This document shows, in pieces, positions 9,152-17,348 of a DNA stretch of 64,000 bases. Every line of letters starts with the position of its first letter. The stretch's first letter is position 1. The notes beneath the pieces were generated by a model. That model was not told the DNA's origin and did no database searches. It worked only from the letters and a program-made list of their open reading frames with translations. The position numbers were made by a program, and so were the translations under genes. Source of the DNA: Ruminococcus sp. Phil15 (lineage in GTDB: Bacteria; Bacillota; Clostridia; Oscillospirales; Ruminococcaceae); assembly GCA_001940995.1 (NCBI GenBank), contig MSHC01000034.1:185474-249473 (forward strand), given 5' to 3'.

Positions 9152-10094
9152 GGTGTGCAAGTTCAAGTCCAAGATAGGCGGTCAGGCGCTTATTGAAGGC
9201 ATCATGATGCGGGGAATTTATAAGTCGGCTATGGTTTGCAGACTTCCAAGCGGCGAGCTTGACCTTGAAACATGGGATATAAATAACGGACCAAACCTGC
9301 CTTGGTATCGCAAAGCGCCGTTTATAAGAGGTGTTTTTAACTTTGCGATTTCAATGGCAGAGGGATACAAATGCCTTTCAAAATCAGCCGATAAATCTAT
9401 GATAGGCGTCGAGGACGAAAACCCGTCAAAGCTTGATAAGTGGCTAGAAGACAAGTTTGGAGATAAGCTTATGCCGATAGTTTCCGTAATCGGAATTGTG
9501 CTTGGCGTTGTTTTAGCCGTTGGACTCTTTATGCTTGCGCCTGCCGGAGTTACAAAGCTTATAGGTAAGTTTGTAGCTTTGAATGATGTTGCGCAGACAG
9601 TTATAGAAGGCGTTGTAAAGATTGCAATTTTTATCTTATATATGTGGCTCACAAGCTTAATGCCCGATATGAGAAGAACATACGAGTATCACGGCGCAGA
9701 GCATAAAACAATTGCCTGTTATGAAGCGGGCGATGAGCTTACAGTAGAAAACGTCAAGAAGCATACCCGTTTTCATCCAAGATGCGGAACAAGCTTTATA
9801 TTTATCGTACTTATTGTCAGCATTATCGTGTTTTCTGTGCTACAGGTGCCATGGGATAATATTTTTATCAGAATGGCTTGCAAGCTTGCACTCCTTCCGT
9901 TCATTGTCGGAATAGGATATGAGTTTATAAGACTTGCCGGAAGATACGAAAACTGGTTTACTAAACTTTTTTCAGCACCCGGTCTTGCTGTTCAGAGAAT
10001 TACGACAAGAGAGCCTGACGATAAGGAAATTGAATGTGCAATTATGGCGATAGAAGCTGTTATTCCCGATAACAAGGAGGACGACGTATGGTAA
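9126..10094 (+). CDS. DUF1385 (YqhQ-like) membrane protein
   Basis: A 322-aa DUF1385 protein. The N-terminal block GGQALIEGIMMRG (about residues 16-28) and the cytoplasmic block YEYHGAEHKTIACYE, followed by TRFHPRCGTSF, are the family signature. Two or three pairs of membrane segments lie at about 115-175 and 215-265. The function of the family is not established. In Clostridia it is commonly next to prmC and prfA; here prmC overlaps it by 7 nt and prfA is 10 kb away. The ATG lies inside the kinase gene. Confidence 0.9.
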   Translation: MSSQKDSNKVCKFKSKIGGQALIEGIMMRGIYKSAMVCRLPSGELDLETWDINNGPNLPWYRKAPFIRGVFNFAISMAEGYKCLSKSADKSMIGVEDENPSKLDKWLEDKFGDKLMPIVSVIGIVLGVVLAVGLFMLAPAGVTKLIGKFVALNDVAQTVIEGVVKIAIFILYMWLTSLMPDMRRTYEYHGAEHKTIACYEAGDELTVENVKKHTRFHPRCGTSFIFIVLIVSIIVFSVLQVPWDNIFIRMACKLALLPFIVGIGYEFIRLAGRYENWFTKLFSAPGLAVQRITTREPDDKEIECAIMAIEAVIPDNKEDDVW

Positions 10095-10942
10095 CGGTTT
10101 CTGATGTCTTGAAAAACGGTACGGACATCTTGTCTGCACACGATATAGAAAACTATAAATTTGAGTCGTCCTGCATTTTTGAGAAAGCATTTGGCGTAAA
10201 ATACAGAACGCCTGCATACGACAGAATAAAGAACTCAGAGCTGGACGAAGCCGTGGCAGAGCAATTCTGCGAGCTTATACGGCGCAGAATTGACGGCGAG
10301 CCATTGCAGTACATATTAGGAGAATGGGAGTTCTACGGTCTGCCATTCAAAGTAGGCAGGGGAGTTCTTATTCCAAGACAGGATACGGAAACGCTCGTAG
10401 ATTTTCTTTTGGATTATTTTAATAACAGGGAAAACCTGCGGTTCGCCGATTTGTGCAGCGGAAGCGGCTGCATCGGTATTACGCTTGAGAAGAAGCTAAA
10501 ATGCGACAAGGCATATTGTGTTGAGCTTTCAGACAAGGCAATATCGTACCTTAAAGAGAATATCAGGCTTAACGGCTCTGCCTGCGAGTGCGTCAAGGGC
10601 GATGTGCTTTTAGAGCAGACGGCCGAAAGCTTTGAAAATCTTGATTTCATAGCCTGTAATCCTCCGTATCTTACCGCCGGCGATATGAAGAATCTCCAGA
10701 CCGAGGTGCAGTTTGAACCAAAGAGCGCCTTGTTCGGCGGAGAAGATGGCTTGGACTTTTTCAGATGTGTGACACGAATCTGGAAAAATTCACTGAAAGC
10801 AGGCGGCGTTCTCGCTTTTGAAATCGGCATAAACCAAGAGGAGGAAGTATCGCAGATCCTCATTCAGCACGGCTTTCAAAACGTCAGATTTATGAAAGAT
10901 TATTGCGGCGTTTTCAGAATTGTTTACGGAGTGAAAGATTAA
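10088..10942 (+). CDS. prmC: Release factor glutamine methyltransferase PrmC
   Basis: A 284-aa SAM-dependent methyltransferase that modifies the glutamine of the GGQ motif in RF1/RF2. The N-terminal helical domain (1-85) contains the LQYILGEWEFYG stretch. The SAM site is LCSGSGCIGI and the catalytic NPPY reads FIACNPPYLT. The ATG overlaps the end of DUF1385 and is preceded by AAGGAGGA. Its substrate RF1 is encoded at 20056. It ends just before the structured recA leader. Confidence 0.95.
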   Translation: MVTVSDVLKNGTDILSAHDIENYKFESSCIFEKAFGVKYRTPAYDRIKNSELDEAVAEQFCELIRRRIDGEPLQYILGEWEFYGLPFKVGRGVLIPRQDTETLVDFLLDYFNNRENLRFADLCSGSGCIGITLEKKLKCDKAYCVELSDKAISYLKENIRLNGSACECVKGDVLLEQTAESFENLDFIACNPPYLTAGDMKNLQTEVQFEPKSALFGGEDGLDFFRCVTRIWKNSLKAGGVLAFEIGINQEEEVSQILIQHGFQNVRFMKDYCGVFRIVYGVKD

Positions 10943-10952
10943 ATTTGCTGTC

Positions 10953-10966
10953 CGAACAATTGTACA
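10953..10966 (+). promoter_or_regulatory. Candidate LexA (DinR) box ahead of recA
   Basis: CGAACAATTGTACA matches the Gram-positive SOS consensus (CGAAC-N4-GTTCG) perfectly in the left half and in three of five positions in the right half. It sits 7 bp upstream of an extended -10 (10974-10982), just where a -35 element would be, so a bound repressor would block transcription. It precedes recA, the classic LexA target. Confidence 0.45.
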
Positions 10967-10973
10967 CACTTTA

Positions 10974-10982
10974 TGGTATAAT
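10974..10982 (+). promoter_or_regulatory. Extended -10 promoter of recA-recX
   Basis: TGGTATAAT fits TGnTATAAT exactly. No good -35 is present; the candidate LexA site occupies that place. A second GGTATAAT occurs nearer the gene at 11086-11093. Confidence 0.5.
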
Positions 10983-11068
10983 AAACGCAGGGCGTTTATT
11001 ATATCCTTACGTCCTCGCAGATACGCAAATCCTTAGATTTGCTCCCTGCGTATCGGACTATTATACCA
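10974..11068. repeat. Nested palindrome in the recA leader
   Basis: Three overlapping inverted repeats fill this stretch. A 12-bp perfect hairpin pairs 10977-10988 with 10992-11003 (3-nt loop). A long-range pairing joins 10974-10983 with 11059-11068 and 10985-10992 with 11044-11051. A 7-bp hairpin, 11025-11031 with 11036-11042, lies inside. The first two are mutually exclusive. It could be a regulatory leader, a processed terminator or a small mobile palindrome. Confidence 0.6.
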
Positions 11069-11137
11069 AAGATCTTCGATTTTACGGTATAATGTATATA
11101 TAAGATAATATTCTTTACAGAAAGGACTGTATTTATA

Positions 11138-12328
11138 ATGGCGACAAATAAGAAGGAAAGCAAAAAGCTCGAAATTCCAAAGTCAAATGAGGAAAAGCAG
11201 AAGGCTTTAGAGAGTGCGATTGCGCAGATTGAAAAGGCTTACGGTAAGGGCGCAGTAATGAAGCTCGGTCAGACAAAGGCCCTTGATATCGAGGCTATTC
11301 CTACAGGCTCTATGACTCTTGACATGGCGCTTGGTATCGGCGGTGTTCCAAGAGGACGTGTAGTTGAAATCTACGGACCTGAAAGCTCCGGCAAAACTAC
11401 TGTTGCACTGCATATTATCGCAGAAACGCAGAAGCTGGGGGGAAACGTTGCGTTTATCGACGTTGAACACGCTCTGGATCCTGTTTATGCAAGCGCTCTT
11501 GGTGTAGATATCGAATCGCTTATCGTTTCCCAGCCGGACAGCGGAGAAGATGCGCTCCAGATTGCTGAAACACTTGTACGTTCGGGAGCAATTGACTGTA
11601 TCGTAGTTGACTCTGTTGCGGCTATGGCTACAAAGGCTGAAATTGACGGCGATATGGGTGATACTCATGTCGGTCAGCTTGCAAGACTTATGTCACAGGC
11701 TATGAGAAAGCTTACCGCCGTAATCTCAAAATCCAACTGCGTAGCAATTTTTATCAATCAGATAAGAGAAAAAATCGGCGTTATGTACGGAAACCCTGAA
11801 ACAACTCCGGGAGGACGTGCGTTAAAGTTTTACAGCTCTGTTCGAATTGAAGTAAGACGTCAGGAGCAGCTCAAGAACGGCTCGGAAGTTTTCGGCAACA
11901 GAACAAAGTGCAAGGTGGTAAAAAATAAGGTTGCGCCGCCGTTCAAGGAGTGCGAATTTGATATCATCTACGGTAAGGGCATTTCCCGAGACGGAGAGCT
12001 TCTTGACCTCGCTGTTGAGCTTGGTATCATCAAAAAGGGCGGAGCTTGGTTCAGCTATAACGATATGAAGCTCGGACAGGGCAGAGATAATTCTAAGGAA
12101 TTCCTCCTTTCAAACCCTGACATAATGAAGGAAATAGAAAACCAGGTTATCGCACGTTCTGCTGAGATTACTCTAGATACTAAGAAAAGCGCAAAGGACG
12201 CCGCAATTGCCGAGGCTGCCAAAAATTCAGCAGGTGCTTCTGCTTCGGTTGCTTCACCTGCCGCAAACAAGAGCGCAGTAGTAAACGCCGACGATGATTT
12301 TGACGAATTTGCTCCTGTTGATATCTGA
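11138..12328 (+). CDS. recA: Recombinase RecA
   Basis: A 396-aa RecA. It has the Walker A motif GPESSGKTT (about residues 83-91), the IVVDSVAAM Walker B and the loop 2 region around [12 protein letters not shown]. The C-terminal tail is Ala/Ser-rich and ends acidic ([12 protein letters not shown]), as usual for RecA. It drives homologous recombination and LexA cleavage in the SOS response. AAAGGA lies 12 nt upstream of the ATG. The stop overlaps the ATG of recX (TGATG), and a candidate LexA site lies upstream. Confidence 0.97.
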   Translation: MATNKKESKKLEIPKSNEEKQKALESAIAQIEKAYGKGAVMKLGQTKALDIEAIPTGSMTLDMALGIGGVPRGRVVEIYGPESSGKTTVALHIIAETQKLGGNVAFIDVEHALDPVYASALGVDIESLIVSQPDSGEDALQIAETLVRSGAIDCIVVDSVAAMATKAEIDGDMGDTHVGQLARLMSQAMRKLTAVISKSNCVAIFINQIREKIGVMYGNPETTPGGRALKFYSSVRIEVRRQEQLKNGSEVFGNRTKCKVVKNKVAPPFKECEFDIIYGKGISRDGELLDLAVELGIIKKGGAWFSYNDMKLGQGRDNSKEFLLSNPDIMKEIENQVIARSAEITLDTKKSAKDAAIAEAAKNSAGASASVASPAANKSAVVNADDDFDEFAPVDI

Positions 12329-12945
12329 TGAAGCATATTGATACAATAGAAAAGTTCAAGGGTAAGACCTATTGTGTGACTTTTTCGGACGATGAAAAAG
12401 AGTATCTTAATATAGATATAATCAGCGATTATCACTTGACCTCAAATATGGACGTTCCTGATGATGCGTGGAAGGATATATTGTATTCAAATAAGCTCAG
12501 AACAGCTAAGGAACGTGCGCTGTATTTGCTTGATTATAAGGATTATTCGTACACAGAGCTGTTTAAAAAGCTCGAGGCTAACTATCCGGAACAGATTTGT
12601 TTTGACGTTATGGCGAGGCTTGTGGAAATCGGCGTGATTAACGACAGGCGTTATGCCTATAACTTTGCAAGGCGGCTTGTTGAGGTAAAAAAGTTCGGCT
12701 ATTACAGATGTGTGCAGGAAATGCGGCTTAAGGGTCTTGACAGGAGCTTTATCGACGAAGCGCTGCTGCCTTACAAGGAAACAACTATTGAACGGCTCAC
12801 AGAGCTTATCGAAGATAAATATGCAAGGAAAATCACCGATAAAAAGTCGCTTGACAAGGTAAAAAATGCTCTTGTTCGCCTCGGATACTCATATTCTGAT
12901 ATAAAGGAAGCTTTAGATGGGTTTGAATTTGACCTTTCTGAGTAA
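12328..12945 (+). CDS. recX: RecA regulator RecX
   Basis: A 205-aa RecX. Three helical RecX repeats are visible, with blocks such as RALYLLDYKDYSYTELFKKL and the ARRLVEVKKFGYYRCVQEMR region. RecX modulates RecA filaments. Its start codon shares a base with the recA stop, giving coupled synthesis. The first 60 residues form a small beta-rich N-terminal extension typical of Firmicute RecX. Confidence 0.92.
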   Translation: MKHIDTIEKFKGKTYCVTFSDDEKEYLNIDIISDYHLTSNMDVPDDAWKDILYSNKLRTAKERALYLLDYKDYSYTELFKKLEANYPEQICFDVMARLVEIGVINDRRYAYNFARRLVEVKKFGYYRCVQEMRLKGLDRSFIDEALLPYKETTIERLTELIEDKYARKITDKKSLDKVKNALVRLGYSYSDIKEALDGFEFDLSE

Positions 12946-12951
12946 TAACAC

Positions 12952-12980
12952 TTGACCTTTTCACAATAATGAAGTATAAT
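12952..12980 (+). promoter_or_regulatory. SigA promoter of rimO-pgsA
   Basis: TTGACC (12952-12957) and TATAAT (12975-12980) are separated by 17 bp, directly after recX. Confidence 0.8.
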
Positions 12981-12996
12981 TATAATAATTATTTTC

Positions 12997-13026
12997 GGAG
13001 GTTGCTGAAGTTTTCAGCGTTAAGTT
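12997..13026 (+). promoter_or_regulatory. Split ribosome binding site of rimO with an intervening hairpin
   Basis: A perfect GGAGG (12997-13001) lies 25 nt before the ATG, too far for normal initiation. Between them GCTGAA (13004-13009) pairs with TTCAGC (13013-13018). Folding this stem leaves 2 nt plus 8 nt between SD and ATG, a standard spacing. No other SD lies nearer the ATG. Confidence 0.6.
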
Positions 13027-14355
13027 ATGGCTACTAGAGTTGGAATGGTTTCGCTTGGCTGTCCTAAGAATCTTGTTGACGCCGAGCATATGCTTTACAA
13101 TTTAAGAGAAGAAGGCTATGAGATAGTACCCGACGCCGCACTTGCAGATGTCGTTATAGTAAATACCTGCGGTTTTATCGAATCAGCTAAACAGGAGGCA
13201 ATCGAAACAATACTTGAATTCTGCACTTTGAAGGACGAAGGAAGAATCAAGGCTGTTATCGTTACTGGTTGTCTGTCAGAGCGCTATAAGGAGGAAATTC
13301 TCAAGGAGATTCCCGAGGTTAACGCTGTTGTTGGTATCGGCTGTAACGAAAACCTCTGCGAAATCATAAGAGATGTCCTTGTCAGCGATAAGAGTATAAA
13401 CGCCTTTGACGATAAGGAAAAGCTTTGCATTGATGGCAGAAGAATCGTTTCTACCGAGCATTACGCTTATCTCAAGATTGCAGAGGGCTGCAGCAACCAC
13501 TGCACATACTGCGCAATCCCTATGATTAGAGGTAGGTACAGAAGCCGTACAATTGAAAGCATTGTTGACGAAGCAAAGTGGCTTGCTAAAGTCGGCATTA
13601 CTGAAATTATCGTTGTCGCTCAGGATACTACATATTACGGCGCTGACCTCTATGGCGAACCAAAAATTGCAGAGCTTCTGGAGGAGCTTTGCAAGATTGA
13701 CGGTATAAAGTGGATAAGAACACTTTACAGCTATCCTGAACGCATTACGGATAAGCTCCTTGATGTTATCGCAAAGGAGGATAAGCTCGTCAAGTATCTC
13801 GACATTCCTATTCAGCATTGCAACGGTGATGTCTTAAAGAGAATGAACAGAAAGGGCGATAATGAAACGCTCAGAGCTTTAATTGCAAAGATAAGAGATA
13901 AAATCCCTGACGTAACACTCAGAACAACTCTTATTACCGGCTTTCCTGGTGAAACCCAGGAGCAGTTTGAAGAACTGTCTATGTTCGTTAAGGATATGAA
14001 GTTCGATAGGCTCGGTTGCTTTACATATTCTGCGGAAGAGGGAACACCTGCTGAAAAGCTTCCTGACCAGATCGATCTGCGTACTAAGGAAGCAAGAAGC
14101 GATGCAATTATGAATGAGCAGATGCTTATAAGCTTTGACCTTAATGAGCAGAAAATCGGCAGGACTTACGAGGTAGTAACTGAGGGCTTTGACAGATATG
14201 CCGAGTGCTATTTTGGAAGAAGCACAGCCGATGCTCCTGAAATTGACGGAAAGATTTTCTTCTCAAGCGAGAAAAAGCTCTCGGTCGGAGAATATGTTAA
14301 TGTAACGATAGACGATGTTCTTGATTATGACCTTATAGGCACAGCTCTTGATTAA
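13027..14355 (+). CDS. rimO: Ribosomal protein S12 methylthiotransferase RimO
   Basis: A 442-aa radical SAM methylthiotransferase that modifies an aspartate of ribosomal protein S12. The N-terminal UPF0004 domain carries the auxiliary cluster cysteines in SLGCPKNLVD, NTCGFIE and VTGCLSE. The radical SAM CxxxCxxC is CSNHCTYC (about residues 157-164) and a TRAM domain forms the C-terminus. NTCGFIESAK and the LGCPKN start are typical of RimO rather than MiaB/MtaB. The only SD is 25 nt upstream, with a hairpin in between. pgsA follows after 23 bp. Confidence 0.95.
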   Translation: MATRVGMVSLGCPKNLVDAEHMLYNLREEGYEIVPDAALADVVIVNTCGFIESAKQEAIETILEFCTLKDEGRIKAVIVTGCLSERYKEEILKEIPEVNAVVGIGCNENLCEIIRDVLVSDKSINAFDDKEKLCIDGRRIVSTEHYAYLKIAEGCSNHCTYCAIPMIRGRYRSRTIESIVDEAKWLAKVGITEIIVVAQDTTYYGADLYGEPKIAELLEELCKIDGIKWIRTLYSYPERITDKLLDVIAKEDKLVKYLDIPIQHCNGDVLKRMNRKGDNETLRALIAKIRDKIPDVTLRTTLITGFPGETQEQFEELSMFVKDMKFDRLGCFTYSAEEGTPAEKLPDQIDLRTKEARSDAIMNEQMLISFDLNEQKIGRTYEVVTEGFDRYAECYFGRSTADAPEIDGKIFFSSEKKLSVGEYVNVTIDDVLDYDLIGTALD

Positions 14356-14378
14356 ATCGGAAAGGCAACAATATATAT

Positions 14379-14942
14379 ATGAATTTACCAAATAAGCTTA
14401 CTGTTTTAAGAGTCCTTTTAATTCCGCTTTTTATACTGTTTATTTTGGTTGACGGTATTCCGCTTAACATTCTATTGGCAGGTATTGTTTTTGGTGCAGC
14501 CGCAATTACAGATGCAATAGATGGTAAGCTTGCAAGAAAATATAACCTTATCACAAATTTCGGAAAGTTTTTAGACCCGATAGCCGACAAAATACTTGTT
14601 ATGGCTGCGCTGCTTTGCTTCTGTGCAAAGGGTTGGATTGACGTAATAGCCGTATTTGTAATCCTTACAAGAGAATTTGTCGTTTCCGGATTAAGGCTTG
14701 TCGTTGCAGGCGAGGGAGTTGTAGTCCCGGCCGGTATCTGGGGAAAGCTTAAAACAGCCTCAACAATGGCGTCGCTTGGTGTTATAATGGCTATCGAATT
14801 TTTCCTTGTTGACATATTCGCTATTGATTTTAACTTCTTCATTATCAACGAAATACTTATCTGGATTTGTGCAGTACTTACAATCATTTCAGGTATTACC
14901 TACGTTTATGCATATAAGGACTATATCAACCCTGAGAATTAA
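14379..14942 (+). CDS. pgsA: CDP-diacylglycerol-glycerol-3-phosphate 3-phosphatidyltransferase
   Basis: A 187-aa CDP-alcohol phosphatidyltransferase that makes phosphatidylglycerol phosphate. The D-x2-DG-x2-AR-x8-G-x3-D-x3-D signature is seen in DAIDGKLARKY followed by GKFLDPIADK (about residues 44-69). Four to five membrane helices. It follows rimO in the same operon, the common clostridial rimO-pgsA order, and feeds on CDP-DAG from cdsA (42950). Confidence 0.94.
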   Translation: MNLPNKLTVLRVLLIPLFILFILVDGIPLNILLAGIVFGAAAITDAIDGKLARKYNLITNFGKFLDPIADKILVMAALLCFCAKGWIDVIAVFVILTREFVVSGLRLVVAGEGVVVPAGIWGKLKTASTMASLGVIMAIEFFLVDIFAIDFNFFIINEILIWICAVLTIISGITYVYAYKDYINPEN

Positions 14943-14951
14943 ACTTTGGTC

Positions 14952-14980
14952 TTGCAATTTGTATCAAAATGTGATATACT
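14952..14980 (+). promoter_or_regulatory. Promoter of the T-box-cysE-cysS operon
   Basis: TTGCAA (14952-14957) and TATACT (14975-14980) with a 17-bp spacer lie just upstream of the T-box leader. Confidence 0.65.
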
Positions 14981-15003
14981 TCATATTATATATTAAATGC
15001 TAG

Positions 15004-15243
15004 CAGTCAGAGTAACACAATGTATTCTTCCAAAGAGAATGGCTGGTCGGTGTAAAGCCTGAAGTGTCTTGTGCGAAGTGCGGCTGTGCGGAGCGTTTCC
15101 GGAGCAGGAACAGGGAAGTAGCAGTATCTGTTTTCGTGTGTCAGCGTTAATGACGTGGGAGCTTGTAAATGGCTTTCGAGAATAAAACGGAGTGGAACCG
15201 CAGTTTGTATACTGCCTCCTTGGCAAATAATTTGCCTTGGAGG
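15004..15243 (+). ncRNA. T-box leader, cysteine-specific
   Basis: This fills most of the 325-bp gap between pgsA and cysE. Stem I is seen as CAGTC (15004-15008) pairing GGCTG (15082-15086) and CACAA (15016-15020) pairing TTGTG (15069-15073). The AGAGA bulge and GGTGTAAAGCC distal part lie at 15034-15059. The specifier codon is TGC (15079-15081) after GAAG, so cysteine. The T-box core AGTGGAACCGC is at 15191-15201. A terminator (15215-15227 with 15231-15243) follows. Uncharged tRNA-Cys would stabilise the antiterminator and open cysE-cysS transcription. Confidence 0.9.
15215..15243 (+). terminator. T-box terminator stem
   Basis: CCTCC and GGCAAA (15215-15227) pair with TTTGCC and GGAGG (15231-15243) across two TT mismatches. 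The following run is TCTTTGTGTT, poor in uninterrupted T. It is the alternative to the antiterminator formed by the T-box core. Confidence 0.7.
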
Positions 15244-15267
15244 TCTTTGTGTTATTTGGAGGTTTTT

Positions 15268-15900
15268 ATGCTGAATAAAATTAAAGAAGATATCCGTTCA
15301 ATAAGGGAGCGTGACCCTGCCGCAAGAGGTACGATTGAAATTATCGCAACCTATTCGGGACTCCACGCAGTATGGATGTACAGAATAGCGCATTTTTTCT
15401 ATAAGAAAAAGCTGTTCTTTGTCGCAAGACTGATTTCCCAGTTTGCAAGATTCCTTACTGGAATTGAAATTCATCCGGGTGCAACGATTGGTAAAGGTTT
15501 GCTTATCGACCATGGCTCAGGAGTTGTAATCGGAGAAACTGCGGAAATCGGCGACAACTGCCTTTTGTATCAAGGGGTAACACTCGGCGGTACGGGTAAG
15601 GAGCACGGAAAACGTCACCCTACACTCGGAAATAACGTAATGGTAGGTTCGGGAGCCAAAATCTTAGGACCTTTCAAAGTAGGCGATAACGCAAAGATTG
15701 CCGCAAATGCTGTCGTCCTTGAAGAAGTTCCGCCGAATTCAACAGCAGTAGGCGTTCCTGCAAAAATTGTCAGACAGGACGGCAAACGCACCTGCGACCT
15801 TGACCAAATCCACATTCCAGACCCTGTTGCGATGGAGCTCAATAAATTTAAGCTGAGAATTGATGAGCTTGAAAAACAGGTTAACGACCTAAAAAAATAA
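15268..15900 (+). CDS. cysE: Serine O-acetyltransferase
   Basis: A 210-aa short-type CysE that makes O-acetylserine from serine and acetyl-CoA, the first step of cysteine synthesis. The left-handed beta-helix of hexapeptide repeats runs about 65-165, with DHGSGVVIGETAEIGD and GGTGKEHGKRHP holding the catalytic His and Asp. The C-terminus is a short coiled-coil (ELEKQVNDLKK). The ATG at 15268 has GGAGG 5 nt upstream; the longer frame further up lies in the T-box RNA and is not coding. The T-box makes its expression respond to cysteine starvation. Confidence 0.94.
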   Translation: MLNKIKEDIRSIRERDPAARGTIEIIATYSGLHAVWMYRIAHFFYKKKLFFVARLISQFARFLTGIEIHPGATIGKGLLIDHGSGVVIGETAEIGDNCLLYQGVTLGGTGKEHGKRHPTLGNNVMVGSGAKILGPFKVGDNAKIAANAVVLEEVPPNSTAVGVPAKIVRQDGKRTCDLDQIHIPDPVAMELNKFKLRIDELEKQVNDLKK

Positions 15901-15918
15901 AGAAATGAGGAAACTAAA

Positions 15919-17337
15919 ATGAAGCTTTATAACTCTCTTACACACAGCGTTGACGAGTTCGTGCCAAACCAGCCCGGAAAGGTATCTATGTATACCTGCG
16001 GACCTACCGTGTATCACTTTGCGCATATCGGAAATTTGAGAAGCTACATTATGGAGGACGTTCTCGAAAAATATATGAGGTATGTCGGATATGATGTAAA
16101 GCGTGTCATGAATATCACAGACGTAGGACACCTTACATCTGACGGCGATACAGGCGACGACAAAATGCTCAAGGGCGCAAAGCGTGAGAAGAAAACTGTA
16201 ATGGAAATTGCAAAGTTCTATACAGACGCTTTCTTTGCTGACTGTGCAAAGCTTAATATCAAAACTCCTGACGTTGTACAGCCTGCAACGGGCTGTATTG
16301 ACGATTTCATAAAAGTTATTTCATCTCTTATCGAAAAGGGTTATGCTTATGAAGCAGGCGGAAATATCTACTTTGATACGTCTAAGCTCTCGCAGTATTA
16401 TGTTTTCGGAGATTTCAGAGAGGAAGACCTCGCTGTCGGTGTAAGAGAGGGCGTTGAAGCAGACGGAAACAAGAAAAACAAGGCAGACTTCGTTCTTTGG
16501 TTTACTAAATCTAAGTTTGACGACCAGGAGTTGAAGTGGGATTCTCCTTGGGGCGTTGGATATCCCGGCTGGCATATTGAATGCTCCTGCATAAGTATGA
16601 AAAATCTTGGTGAATACCTCGACATTCACTGCGGAGGTATTGACAACCAGTTCCCGCACCATACAAACGAAATTGCACAGTCCGAAGCATATATCGGACA
16701 TAAGTGGTGCAACTACTGGTTCCATGTCCATCATCTTAATACAACCAGCGGCAAGATGTCAAAGTCCAAGGGTGAGTTCCTGACAGTTTCGCTTCTTGAA
16801 AGCAAGGGGTATGACCCACTCGTTTACAGATTTTTCTGCCTTGGCTCACATTACAGAAAGTCGCTCGTTTTCTCATACGAAAATCTCGATAACGCCAAGG
16901 CTGCATACGATAAGCTTGTTGCAAGATGCGTACAGCTCGTGTCGTCTGATGATAAATCGCCTGTCGATGCCGAGGCTTTTTCAAACCTGAAGGCAGTTTT
17001 TACAAATGCAATGGACGACGACGTTAACACGTCTAATGCGATTACTGCGGTTTATGATGTGCTTAAAGCTGACACAAATCCGTCTACCAAGCTTGCGCTT
17101 CTTGAGGACTTTGACAAGGTGCTTTCAATCGGTATCGTGGATAAGGCAAGAAAACAGGCTGAAAGCAGCGCTGACGAAGCTATTCCTCAGGATATTCTTG
17201 ACCTTGTTGAGCAGCGAAAGGAAGCAAGAAAGGCAAAAAATTTTGCTCTTGCTGACGAGCTTCGAGACGCAATCTCCGGAATGGGATATCTTGTAGAGGA
17301 AACACGACAGGGAACAAAGATAACTAAGAAAGCATAA
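15919..17337 (+). CDS. cysS: Cysteinyl-tRNA synthetase
   Basis: A 472-aa class I aminoacyl-tRNA synthetase. It shows the HIGH-type motif in CGPTVYHFAHIGNLR (about residues 28-42), zinc ligands including Cys28, the GWHIECS block, KMSKSKG as KMSKS motif and the DALR anticodon-binding region. It lies 18 bp after cysE, so the Cys T-box controls both precursor synthesis and tRNA charging. GAGGA precedes the ATG. Confidence 0.96.
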   Translation: MKLYNSLTHSVDEFVPNQPGKVSMYTCGPTVYHFAHIGNLRSYIMEDVLEKYMRYVGYDVKRVMNITDVGHLTSDGDTGDDKMLKGAKREKKTVMEIAKFYTDAFFADCAKLNIKTPDVVQPATGCIDDFIKVISSLIEKGYAYEAGGNIYFDTSKLSQYYVFGDFREEDLAVGVREGVEADGNKKNKADFVLWFTKSKFDDQELKWDSPWGVGYPGWHIECSCISMKNLGEYLDIHCGGIDNQFPHHTNEIAQSEAYIGHKWCNYWFHVHHLNTTSGKMSKSKGEFLTVSLLESKGYDPLVYRFFCLGSHYRKSLVFSYENLDNAKAAYDKLVARCVQLVSSDDKSPVDAEAFSNLKAVFTNAMDDDVNTSNAITAVYDVLKADTNPSTKLALLEDFDKVLSIGIVDKARKQAESSADEAIPQDILDLVEQRKEARKAKNFALADELRDAISGMGYLVEETRQGTKITKKA

Positions 17338-17348
17338 GGGTAATCAAG

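Noticed and set aside
15169..15267. Possible N-terminal extension of CysE
   Set aside because: These bases form the T-box core and terminator; GGAGG and ATG at 15268 mark the start.
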